A stretch of DNA of 64,000 nucleotides, taken from Paenibacillus_G elgii_A (GTDB taxonomy: Bacteria > Bacillota > Bacilli > Paenibacillales > NBRC-103111). Numbering within the stretch: position 1 is the first letter of the stretch; the number at the start of each line of letters is the position of its first letter. A program made the position numbers and the translations under genes. The stretch spans positions 62,001 to 126,000 of the forward strand of contig JBHJMN010000004.1 in the NCBI GenBank assembly GCA_042219835.1, written 5' to 3'. Below are positions 48,773 through 57,986 of the stretch, piece after piece. The notes under the pieces are model-generated. The model had not been told where the DNA came from. It saw nothing but the letters and a program-made list of their open reading frames with translations, and searched no databases.

Positions 48773-49759
48773 TTATTGGTTTTCGTCGTGATGCTGTCTT
48801 CCGGCATAGTAAGGCTCGCCCGGGTCCAAATCCAGCACGAATCTACGCGGCTGTGCCAATGCATATTGATGTTCGCAGCGCCAGCGCTGCTGCTCCGTTA
48901 CGCCGACCGTCTCGCCATCCTGAATGATATCCCCCCGGTTATATACGTAATAACCGAGATCGCCCAGAACGGATGCGACTTCCCCCGGCTCCATATCGTA
49001 AAAATGACACTGCATGTCCGGCAGTCCCAGTGCGGCAAGACCGGTCGTGTCCATCAAAAACTCCTGGCGCTCCGCTTCCTTGCCCTGGACGTTATAAAAT
49101 CTGACGTTCATCGCCCCGTACAGCGTCTGCCCTTCTGCCAGAGCACCCAAATACTGTTCCGGATCTACGATATTGTCGCTTGCTCTCCAATAGAGGGCGT
49201 CGCACGGGGCAACCTCCAGCAGAGCCCGTAGCGCATTTTGGAACAGCTCCAGCCGTTCTTTATAAGGGAGGCCTGCGGCGCAGAAATCGGTAAGCAGCAA
49301 GGAATGCCGGCTTGCTTCCACCGTCGCGCGGGCTTCGGGCCAATGCCATGCTTGCTGTAAGGCCGTTTCATACTTTTCCGGCTTCGTCTCCTCGTTGGTC
49401 GGGAACACGCACGTTGCCGCCGGCAATTCGCCTTCCTCATGTGCGACTTTATAATTAAGATGGAAAAACATCAACGTATCGTCGCTTTGTTCCTGATCTT
49501 CCGCTTCCCAGACGGCAAGAGCAGGAACATCCGCCTTTTCGTCCGCGGCGGCCTTGTCCTCTTCGTCCTCGACATCCTCCTCACCCGGAACGGCAACCTG
49601 CCCCGTGTAAGCTTCCATCTTCGCGTACAGCGCCTCGCGGGACAGCTCCGGCTTCGTCTTGTACAGCAGCTCCACCATATAAACCGGGGCAAAACCGGAA
49701 TCGTCCTGCTCCTCTTGCTCGTATTCGTCCTCTTCGAATCGGTCATCTCGCTCTGTCAT
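48773..49759 (-). CDS. DUF4261 domain protein
   Basis: A 328-residue protein. The first 85 residues are dominated by Asp and Glu with one conserved-looking segment (VYMVELLYKTKPELSREALY). The C-terminal half has the DUF4261 pattern: EFLMDTTGLAALGLPDMQCHFYDMEPGEVASVLGDLGYYVYNRGDII. Related proteins occur in Bacillales and enteric bacteria near unknown or immunity-like genes; no activity is known. GAGGAG precedes the ATG. It is the middle gene of three. Confidence 0.78.
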   Translation of the reverse strand: MTERDDRFEEDEYEQEEQDDSGFAPVYMVELLYKTKPELSREALYAKMEAYTGQVAVPGEEDVEDEEDKAAADEKADVPALAVWEAEDQEQSDDTLMFFHLNYKVAHEEGELPAATCVFPTNEETKPEKYETALQQAWHWPEARATVEASRHSLLLTDFCAAGLPYKERLELFQNALRALLEVAPCDALYWRASDNIVDPEQYLGALAEGQTLYGAMNVRFYNVQGKEAERQEFLMDTTGLAALGLPDMQCHFYDMEPGEVASVLGDLGYYVYNRGDIIQDGETVGVTEQQRWRCEHQYALAQPRRFVLDLDPGEPYYAGRQHHDENQ

Positions 49760-49797
49760 CTCATTCGCTCCTCTTGTTCGTTATCCATACCAACTAA

Positions 49798-50487
49798 TCA
49801 TACATGCAAAACCGTTCCGTCCTCCACCAGAAGAAGGTAATCACCGATGACGCCTTGGCGGAATGCCGCTTTCCTCCGGTTCCCGTTGCCCATAGGCGGC
49901 AGCCTGCCGTCTTTCTTCATATATTCCAGCGTACGCGGCTGATTCCGGGACCGGATGCGGATGGACAGCGTATCCTCCGCAACGACGGCCGACTCGATCT
50001 TGGCGCCGATCAGCTCTCCGGTGAGCTCGTCCCAATTCGGGATGTCCCCGTTGGCATAGTCCGACAGCCACGGATGAAAGCGGCCGTAATGACTGGGATG
50101 GCAGGAGAGAACCCGATCGTCCAATAGAATATATTCCGCCGATTCCCAAACCGCATACACCAGCGTCCGTTCTTCCCCCTCAGGCGTTACTAAGGTCAGT
50201 CCGAAAAATCCGGGGCCGCCCATCCCGTACGTTCCGTAATTCGCGCCGAAATCGACGATCTCCGCGCCAATCAGCAGCTCTGGACCGTCGTCCGTCAATC
50301 GCCGGGGAATGCCCAGCAGCATCGCCTCATGTTCTTCGGCTTCGTACAGAAAACCGGCATCCCCCGGCGCTTCGAGCCATCCCTTATCCAGCCATTGCTG
50401 CAGCTCTGAACGGGGAACGATTTTGGAATATTGCTCCACGATGCCGATGTTCAACTTTTCATAAGGATGTTTGTTTCGCTTCGCCAC
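49798..50487 (-). CDS. Unrecognised 229-residue protein, first gene of operon
   Basis: Starts with GTG at 50487 behind GGAGGGGAATC. Soluble, beta-rich by eye: LQQWLDKGWLEAPGDAGFLY, GAEIVDFGANYGTYGMGGPGFFGL, YAVWESAEYILLDDRVLSCHP, and a C-terminal LLLVEDGTVLHV. No family recognised. The pattern of single-domain beta protein, DUF4261 protein and large helical protein in one transcript suggests a functional unit. Confidence 0.68.
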   Translation of the reverse strand: MAKRNKHPYEKLNIGIVEQYSKIVPRSELQQWLDKGWLEAPGDAGFLYEAEEHEAMLLGIPRRLTDDGPELLIGAEIVDFGANYGTYGMGGPGFFGLTLVTPEGEERTLVYAVWESAEYILLDDRVLSCHPSHYGRFHPWLSDYANGDIPNWDELTGELIGAKIESAVVAEDTLSIRIRSRNQPRTLEYMKKDGRLPPMGNGNRRKAAFRQGVIGDYLLLVEDGTVLHV

Positions 50488-50712
50488 GATTCCCCTCCAC
50501 GCATAAACCTTCCATATTGTCGTACGTTCAGACGCTTATGCCTTAAGTCACGCCTTCCCCCTGAGACGAAGCCTCCGCGCCCGATACGGCCCTTTCATTA
50601 TTCCATTCAAACGATTCTGATGGCAAGTTGTGCCATCTTTTTTGAACCGATAGACTTATAAGTCGATTAACTTTCTGCCTATTGCCCTATTTTTACCATA
50701 GAGAAAACGAAA

Positions 50713-52818
50713 CTAAAGAATCATATTTGAACGTCCAACCATGCGATCTTTGTCTAAAAAAGTTCTGGTGCTTTCCAGCTTCTCCACCTGTACCCGTCCC
50801 GAGAAAAAGACAGCCCCGCCGCCCATATCCGCCAGCCGGTCCGGAGTCAGAGCATTCACCAAGCGGCTGCTTCCTTCCGCGTCCGCCCATAAGCCCTGAC
50901 TGACGACGGTACCGGGAACGACGTCATTACCTACCGATGCGGTCAGCTCGCACGAGCCGCGCGAGTTCCAGACCCGGACACGTTCGCCGTTCCGGATTCC
51001 CAAGCTCTCGGCGTCTTCCGTATGCATATAGAGCTTCGGCTCGTCGCCTTCCAGCCGGACATGCTTTGCATTGTGCGAGAACGTCGAGTTCAAGAAATTG
51101 TGATTGGGCGCCGGAATAAATTGAAACCGCAAATCCTCATCCTCGTCTGTCTGCAACGGCGTATACGTAGGCAGCGGCGGAAGGCCCTTTAGCTCCATCG
51201 CTCTGGAGTAGAGCTCGATCTTTCCGCTCGGCGTTGGCAGCTTGCCCGGAAACAACGGCCGGACGTTTGCTCTGACGTACTGCTCCTCCTGAAGCCGCTC
51301 ATACGTAATGCCTTCCAGATTTGGATTAGCCGGATTGTTCAGCGCCTGCCGGATCATGTCCTCGTCCGAATCGCGCAAAGCTTCTTCCTCGAAGCCCATG
51401 CCTTGGGCCAGCAGCCGAAAGACGTCCGGATTGGACTTGCTTTCGCCGTAAGGCGCAATGGCCGGCTGTTGAATCTGGACGTAATGATGCCAGTAGGAAC
51501 GGTAAATATCATGGTTTTCGAAGGAAGACGTCGCCGGAAGCACCAGATCGGCGTACCGCGCGGTCTCCGTAAGAAACAAGTCATGTACCACCGTGAACAA
51601 ATCTTCGCGCATCAGCCCTTGCCGTACTTTGCCGGCATGCGGGGCGACGACCGCCGGATTCGAATTGTACACGTACAGCGAACGGATCGGCGGATCAAGC
51701 TCCAGCAGCGCATTCCCCAGCAGATTCATATTGATGGAGCGGGCCGGCTGCTTGCGTAATTGCGGACGCTGCAGGGCCGCTTTATTGAATTCCAAATAGC
51801 TGCCGTTGCCTTTGATCGCCCCGCCGCCGCGATGCATCCACTGACCTGTCAGCGCCGGAAGACAGGCGATCGTGCGAACGCACATCCCTCCGTTGTCATG
51901 GTGCTGAATCCCGTTCCCGATCCGAATGAAGGATGGAGTCGTACGGCCGTACAGCCGGGCAAGCTCGTAAATGTCTTCCACGGGCACGCCCGTAACAGAG
52001 GACACGAATTCCGGGTCATAGGATTTCACATGCTGACGGAGCTTTTCGTGTCCGACCGTATACGTTTGTAAGAACGCTTCGTCCGTCATGCCCTCTTCGA
52101 ACAAAATATGCATCAGGCCAAGCGCAAGAGCGGCATCCGTTCCCGGGCGAATCGGAATGAACCAGTCCGCCCATTTGGCCGTCCGGTTGCGATGAACGTC
52201 GATCGCCACGATACGGGCGCCGTTCTTGCGCGCCTTCTCCGCAAGCACGATCTGATGCAGGTTGGTGCTTACCGCATTAATGCCCCACATCACAATTAGC
52301 TTGGCATGGACCGTATCCTCCGGAGACGTTCCGTAGCTGCCGCCCATCGTATAGCGGTACCCTTCCGTCCCGGCGGATTCGCATATCGTATGCTCTAGCC
52401 GGCTGGCGCCCAAGCGGTGGAAGAAACGCCGATCCATGGCTTCCGTTCCGATTCTCCCCATATTCCCGTAAAAGCTGTACGGCAGGATGCTTTCCGCCCC
52501 TTCCGTCGCTAGAAGCGTTTTCCACTTGGACACGATCGTCTCGATCGCTTCCTCCCACGAGATACGCTCGAACGCGCCGTCTCCCTTCTTTCCCGTTCGT
52601 TTCAGCGGATAGCGAAGACGGGCCGGGTCATACAGGCGCTCGGCCATATGACGCACTTTGTTGCAGATGGCGCCCTGCGTCATCGGATGCTCGGGATCTC
52701 CCTCCACCTTCACGATTCGTCCCGCTTCTTTGTGCAGCAGCAAGCCGCACTGATCGGGACAGTCCAATGAGCAGACGCCCCGCACGATTTCTCTCGATTT
52801 ATCCTCATTCAAGTTCAT
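50713..52818 (-). CDS. Molybdopterin-dependent oxidoreductase (YoaE-like)
   Basis: A 701-residue protein of the DMSO reductase/formate dehydrogenase superfamily. The [4Fe-4S] motif Cys16-X3-Cys20-X3-Cys24-X27-Cys52 is complete. Molybdopterin-binding features include RISWEEAIETIVSKW, HTICESAGTEGYRYTMGGSYG around the metal-ligand position, IVMWGINAVSTNLHQIV, FIRIGNGIQHHDNGGM and the C-terminal AESLGIRNGERVRVWNSRG domain. It has no Tat signal, so it is cytoplasmic, like Bacillus YoaE/YyaE. Substrate unknown. Confidence 0.92.
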   Translation of the reverse strand: MNLNEDKSREIVRGVCSLDCPDQCGLLLHKEAGRIVKVEGDPEHPMTQGAICNKVRHMAERLYDPARLRYPLKRTGKKGDGAFERISWEEAIETIVSKWKTLLATEGAESILPYSFYGNMGRIGTEAMDRRFFHRLGASRLEHTICESAGTEGYRYTMGGSYGTSPEDTVHAKLIVMWGINAVSTNLHQIVLAEKARKNGARIVAIDVHRNRTAKWADWFIPIRPGTDAALALGLMHILFEEGMTDEAFLQTYTVGHEKLRQHVKSYDPEFVSSVTGVPVEDIYELARLYGRTTPSFIRIGNGIQHHDNGGMCVRTIACLPALTGQWMHRGGGAIKGNGSYLEFNKAALQRPQLRKQPARSINMNLLGNALLELDPPIRSLYVYNSNPAVVAPHAGKVRQGLMREDLFTVVHDLFLTETARYADLVLPATSSFENHDIYRSYWHHYVQIQQPAIAPYGESKSNPDVFRLLAQGMGFEEEALRDSDEDMIRQALNNPANPNLEGITYERLQEEQYVRANVRPLFPGKLPTPSGKIELYSRAMELKGLPPLPTYTPLQTDEDEDLRFQFIPAPNHNFLNSTFSHNAKHVRLEGDEPKLYMHTEDAESLGIRNGERVRVWNSRGSCELTASVGNDVVPGTVVSQGLWADAEGSSRLVNALTPDRLADMGGGAVFFSGRVQVEKLESTRTFLDKDRMVGRSNMIL

Positions 52819-52908
52819 TGCCTTGCTTTCCTCCTTGACAATCAGCTTCTTCCTTACTTTTTCTCCATTCCGTGTTCATCTCCTGCCGCATCCGTCCCGA
52901 CCGCTTTA

Positions 52909-53892
52909 TTAGCTCAACAATAACACTTTCCCATGGATGCCCGACTCCGTGGTATGGATCGCGCTTATGGCGTCCGTCAATTCAAATTTGGCCCCGATCT
53001 GCATCATAGTCAGCTTTTTCTCCTGTACGAGACGCAGCACGTGCTCAAAAGCCGCCTCCCATTCCTCCTGCGACGATTTCCGCACCCATTGCCGGAGATA
53101 AAACGGCAGGACGCGGACCTGCGTTCCCCGAACCGCTTCATGCCATACGGCCGGAATACCTGAAAGCAGCCCGATGCTTATTACCGTCCCGTCCGTCTTT
53201 ACGCAGCTTACCAGCTTTTCGCCCTCGGGTCCTCCGATACTGTCGATGGCCGCCGTGGCGCCTTGGCCTGCCGTGGCTTCTAAAATTCGATCCCGGACGG
53301 AGTCGTCCGCCGCGTTAAACACATAGGCCGCCCCAAGACGCTGCAGCTCGGAGGTATGACGGTCGCTGCGCGTTAAAGCAATCATCCGGTATCCGAAAAT
53401 AGGCGACAACTGGGCAAACATTCTCCCAATGGCGGAACCTGCCGCATTGACAACCAATGCATCCCCGTGCGTTAAACGGAGCGCCGTGTGGCAGATCAGC
53501 CAGGCGGTAACCGGGTTAATGTAGAGCTGGCAAGCCGTATCGTCGTCGATGTGTTCCGGTACGGGAACGGCAAATTTGGCGGGGGATGTCACATAATCCT
53601 GCCACGTGCCGTCGCCTTGCAAAGGCAGTACGCGCATCCCCAACATTTGCTTCGGGACCCCTGGCCCTACAGCTTCCACAACCCCTACCCCCTCGTAACC
53701 CGGGACCGCGGGCAACGTAATCCGATGAGGATACGCCCCCCGAATCGGGATCACATCCGACGGATTAATGGGCCGTGCCCGCATTTTGACAGAGATTTCA
53801 CCCGGTCCCGGCAAAAGCTGCGGCTTCTTTTCGATTCGCAGCACCTCGTCAGGTTCACCAAAACGATAATAGCGAACAACATTGGCTTCCAT
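52909..53892 (-). CDS. Medium-chain NADPH-dependent reductase (quinone/enoyl reductase type)
   Basis: A 327-residue MDR-family protein without the structural zinc cysteines. GroES-like N-terminal domain (MRARPINPSDVIPIRGAYPH, PGYEGVGVVEAVG) and a Rossmann domain with DALVVNAAGSAIGRMFAQL. Resembles ETR1-like enoyl-thioester and quinone reductases. The ATG at 53892 follows GGGGTAG; a start 25 codons upstream is less supported. Substrate unknown. Confidence 0.88.
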   Translation of the reverse strand: MEANVVRYYRFGEPDEVLRIEKKPQLLPGPGEISVKMRARPINPSDVIPIRGAYPHRITLPAVPGYEGVGVVEAVGPGVPKQMLGMRVLPLQGDGTWQDYVTSPAKFAVPVPEHIDDDTACQLYINPVTAWLICHTALRLTHGDALVVNAAGSAIGRMFAQLSPIFGYRMIALTRSDRHTSELQRLGAAYVFNAADDSVRDRILEATAGQGATAAIDSIGGPEGEKLVSCVKTDGTVISIGLLSGIPAVWHEAVRGTQVRVLPFYLRQWVRKSSQEEWEAAFEHVLRLVQEKKLTMMQIGAKFELTDAISAIHTTESGIHGKVLLLS

Positions 53893-54119
53893 GAAAGCTA
53901 CTACCCCTGTTCTTATAAATTCATCCTGAAAAATTTTGATTGTTCTATTATAATTTCTGAAAAGCATAGTTCACAAGGAAAATCCATACTCGCAAATTCG
54001 GATGGCGTTGTTTAAAATGGCTCCGATTCGAGGTATACTGGTAGAGGCAAGGCTAAACGACGAAAGCGAAAATAGCCCGTGCTTGCAGACCATCCTATTC
54101 GAACGAAGGAGCGAAATTA

Positions 54120-54533
54120 ATGGCTATCAATGTGTATCTGAACTTCAATGGAAATTGTCGTGAAGCGGTCGAATTTTACGCGGAGGCTTTCGGAGCGGAA
54201 AAACCGCAAATCATGACTTTCGGCGATGCGCCGCCTAACCCGGAGTACACGCTGCCGGAGGAAGCCAAGCATTTGGTCATGCATGCCCGCATTACGGTTA
54301 ACGGGAGCGACGTAATGTTTTCCGACATTTTCCCAGGTATGCCATTTACCGCCGGAAACAACATCAGCCTTTCCGTCATGAGCAAAAACATCGATGAAAT
54401 GAAAACGTATTTCAATAAGCTCAAAGAAGGCGGCAAGGTAGGCATGGAGCTGCAAGAGACGTTCTGGAGCAAATGCTACGGCCAATTAACCGATAAATTC
54501 GGTATCCAGTGGCAGTTCAACCACGAAGAATAG
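54120..54533 (+). CDS. PhnB/YhdN-type VOC protein
   Basis: A 137-residue VOC protein: MAINVYLNFNGNCREAVEFY, then VMHARITVNGSDVMFSDIFPG and the final DKFGIQWQFN, as in the PhnB-like (3-demethylubiquinone methyltransferase-like) group. Often misnamed; no reaction established. GAAGGAGCGAAATTA precedes the ATG. Convergent with the decayed regulator across a shared terminator. Confidence 0.88.
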   Translation: MAINVYLNFNGNCREAVEFYAEAFGAEKPQIMTFGDAPPNPEYTLPEEAKHLVMHARITVNGSDVMFSDIFPGMPFTAGNNISLSVMSKNIDEMKTYFNKLKEGGKVGMELQETFWSKCYGQLTDKFGIQWQFNHEE

Positions 54534-54574
54534 AAGCGGTTCTCCCGCTTGGCCGCACGACGGCCTACAAAAAA

Positions 54575-54610
54575 AAGACTCATATCCGGCATTCGCCGGT
54601 ATGAGTCTTT
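54575..54610. terminator. Bidirectional terminator
   Basis: AAAGACTCATA and CCGGC pair with GCCGG and TATGAGTCTTT in a near-perfect long stem, with A and T runs on both sides; it serves both converging genes. Confidence 0.9.
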
Positions 54611-54621
54611 GACCTTTTCCG

Positions 54622-57001
54622 CTAATGAAGCCCCAGCTGCCGCGCTTTCTCCACCGCCTCGATCCGTCCGGATACGCCCAGCTTCGAGTAAATGTTGATG
54701 ATGTGCGTTTTGACGGTGGCGACCGAAATATACAATCGTTCTCCAACTTCTTTGTTCGACGCTCCCGTTGCCAGCACTTCTAGCACTTCCCGTTCCCTGT
54801 CGGTTAAGCCTTGACCGCCGGAGGCCTCGGGTCCCCATAGCGCAAACAATTCCTGTAAGAAGCGCTTCTCGGTAAGAGACAGCTCGGACGCCCGATCTTG
54901 ACGCAACAGCTCGGCATATGGCCGCATGGCAGACGCCTCCAGCACAAAAAGCGACTTAATCCCGTACGACGAGGCGTAGTGAATCGCATCCCGGGCCAGC
55001 TGGAGCTGCTCCCGCCGATTGGCACGTCCTGCCGCGCCCTTGACTTCAAGCTTCAGCAGCGCAGCTTCGACAATCGTCCAGTAATCTGCCTGTTTTCTTG
55101 CTTCGGCCAAAACGGCGTCGAGCTGCGCCAGCGCCTTCTCCCGTAAGCCGCGATGAGCTAAAACTTTCGCATAGACAAGCCGCTCCTCCGTACGCAGCGT
55201 CCCGACCTGACCCCCGCGTTCCGCTTCCTTCTCGAACGCTTCCAGCGCATGCGTCCGAACCTTGTCGAGCTTGATCGTGTATTTCAGGATAGCCGGCACA
55301 TAGTGGGAGCTTTCGTAAATGCCCATCGCTTCCAGTTTGAACAGAAACTGTTGTGCCGCCTCCCGATTGCCGCGCAGCAATTCGAGCTCCAACCGGTTAT
55401 CGACGATGGCCATTTCCAATGACAAATAGTCGATTTTCAACTCAGCTTCTGCCAGTCTCAGCGATTGCTCCGCTTCGTCCAGCCGCATCGTTTTCAAGTA
55501 AATCCCAGCGATGCCGATGAGCGCATTCACTTTCAGCGGCGCTACGATCGTATGTTTTTCCAGCAGTTGGAACACTTCGCGGTAAAGCTGCTCTGCAATG
55601 CTCAGCTCTCCACATTTTTCCAATAGTTGGCATTTGAGCGTAACCGTAAAAAAGTGAATGTACGGATTGTGCGCCTTCCGTTCGAGCCGAGACGCCTGAT
55701 CGAGACAGGTTAACGCTTCCTTATGTCTGTCGCGGAAGGAGCACATCATGCTGGCCGTCATGTACGCAATCGCCTTGGTGATGTCGCTGACCTGCATCCC
55801 TTCAATGTCCGCGATCCAATTCAGCGTGTCCGATCTCGACATCGTGCTGTTATCCTCTATGAACAATCGGGCCATCGATAAGATCGACCAGAGGTGATCC
55901 TCCCGGGAAATGCGCCTGATGTGATTCATCATGTCGCGGCAGCGGTCCATCTCCAGATTGCACAAATGGTAAAGAGCTTCTGGAACAGCAAGTCCGATGC
56001 TCCAACAGCGCATCGATCGGAAGCTCGCGCAAATGGCTCCATACCTGCACGGACGTTTCCAGTATACCGATCATTCGAAGCGCTTCGTCCGTTTGGCCGG
56101 CAAGCAAAGCGTGACGAATCCCCTCTTCGACATCGCCGATGTCTTCATAGACAGCCGATGCCCGGGCATGCCAAGCTGCGCTGTTCGACCCCTCCTCCTC
56201 CAGCCAAAGCCGCTGCAGAAACTCACCGAACATATGATGGTACCGGTAAATTCCCTCCTCCTCGTCAATGGGGATGAGAAACAAGTGCCGGTCGGCAAGC
56301 TGCCGCAGCATAGCCTTGGAGCCCCCTGTTTGCAGCAGCCGGTCGCAGATGTCGGCTTTGAAATAGCGGAGGTTCGAGGTCTGAAGAAGGAACCGCTTTT
56401 CCTGTTCCTTCAGGCCGCGGACGATTTCGTTGGACAAGTAATCGACGACATACTTATTCACCGCGTGCACTTGACCGACGGCCGCCTGCCGATTCGCGTC
56501 CAACGCCAGCGCCGTCAGCTGCAGTCCGCCGATCCAGCCTTCCGTTAGGCGATGCAGACGCTCCGCATCCCCCTCGGCTACGGACATTTGCAGGGTCATC
56601 TGCAAAAATATCTTCGTTTCCTCCAGTGAGAACCGCAGCTCCTCTTCCCCGATATCGAGGCATTCTCCCGCCATCCGCAGATCGCCCAAGTACATCCAAG
56701 GCGTGCTCCGGCTCAGGAGAACAAGGTGAAAGCTCTGCGGTGCGTAACGGAGAAAAAATTGTACCGAAGCAAGAACCCCGGTGCTATCGATCACTTCAAA
56801 ATCGTCCAGAACAAGCACCAGCGTTCCTTCGCGGCTCTCCAACTGATTCACAAGCAGCACGAGGAAGCTTTCGATGTCCTGAACGTAAGGCTTCGAGACG
56901 AACAGCGTTAACAGCGATTCGCCGGCCTCTCCCAGATCTGGCTTGAGCGCCTCCAGAACGTAATACCAGAACTGTTCTACTTCATTATTATCAAAGCTCC
57001 G
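54622..57001 (-). pseudogene. MalT-type LuxR regulator, truncated and frameshifted
   Basis: Two overlapping frames together give a large ATP-dependent LuxR regulator: the upstream frame (57001-55850) with Walker B LVLVLDDFEVID, helical repeats and HLRELPIDALLEH, and the downstream frame (54622-56013) with TPR-like repeats and an intact LuxR DNA-binding domain (LTDREREVLEVLATGASNKEVGERLYISVATVKTH). A one-base shift near 55960-56010 separates them. At the other end, the coding similarity begins only at SFDNNEVEQFWYYVLEAL; an in-frame TGA lies just before it (57002-57004), and the Walker A part, expected 60-100 residues earlier, is absent. Both defects point to a dead gene, barring sequencing error for the shift. 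Confidence 0.83.
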
Positions 57002-57160
57002 TCAGCTATGATACCCCGGTATCGCGAATCCGCCCTCGATACTTCCGATGAACTTGGCATCGACTTTACACTTCTTGCCTATTATGGAATTAACCATCCT
57101 ACCAATGGCGATACTATGGGGCAGTTGAGGATCATTAACTTGAGGATAAGGAGATACGGC

Positions 57161-57868
57161 ATGGCACATATTGTCGATACGTTAATCAGGTCCGCCGCGG
57201 CTTTCATCGTCATGATGATCATTACTCGCATTCTTGGAAAATCGACGATTTCCCGGATGACGTATCATGATTTTGTCGCAACGATTACCTTGGGCGCGAT
57301 GACCGCGAATTTATCTCTTAATACATCCATGAACGGATGGCAGGTGCTGATCGGCATCGTCACGTTCAGCGGCATTGCCTATTTGGTGATGGTTCTGGCG
57401 CTTAAGAGCCGGGCGATTCGCAAATGGGTCTCCGGTCGGCCGACCCTCCTGATGGAAGACGGCAAAATTCTGGAAAGCAATATGCGCAAGCTGAAAATGA
57501 CGATGGACACCTTAAATCAGGAGCTCAGGGAAAAAAATATTTTTAATATCGAAGAGGTCCAGTATGCCGTGCTAGAACTGAACGGGAAGATCACCGTGCT
57601 GCGCAAGCCGGAATACCTGCCCGTGACACGCAAAGATATGAATCTGCTGACAAACAAGCAGTTGTTTCCGGTCGAGCTGATTATGGACGGGCAAATCATG
57701 TCCGACAATCTGCATCAAAACCATATCAGTGAAGAATGGCTTATTTCGCAAGCGAAATCGAGAGGCTTCGCCATCGGAGACATCTGTTACGCCGTAAAAA
57801 GCACGAACGGGCAGTTGTATTTCGACCGGTACGATGACCGGATACACCAGCCCATCGACAAAGAATAA
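57161..57868 (+). CDS. YetF-like (DUF421) membrane protein
   Basis: A 235-residue protein: three N-terminal membrane helices (LIRSAAAFIVMMIITRILG, FVATITLGAMTANLSL, WQVLIGIVTFSGIAYLVMVLAL) and a C-terminal YetF domain (GRPTLLMEDGKILESNMRKLKMTMDTLNQELREKNIFNIEEV then AVLELNGKITVLRK). Related SpoVA-linked and spore germination proteins in Bacillus affect membrane permeability. The ATG at 57161 follows AAGGAGATACGGC; an upstream frame has no support. It begins about 160 bases past the broken end of the regulator. Confidence 0.88.
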   Translation: MAHIVDTLIRSAAAFIVMMIITRILGKSTISRMTYHDFVATITLGAMTANLSLNTSMNGWQVLIGIVTFSGIAYLVMVLALKSRAIRKWVSGRPTLLMEDGKILESNMRKLKMTMDTLNQELREKNIFNIEEVQYAVLELNGKITVLRKPEYLPVTRKDMNLLTNKQLFPVELIMDGQIMSDNLHQNHISEEWLISQAKSRGFAIGDICYAVKSTNGQLYFDRYDDRIHQPIDKE

Positions 57869-57986
57869 GCGTCTGCGGACAGGGCGCTTATCCCGTGCGG
57901 TACCGCTTCTTTCGGTGCATGACGAATGGGATTTCGGAGCAATATAGGAAAAGACTGTTACCACAATCCGAGGAGGATGTCCTGCC

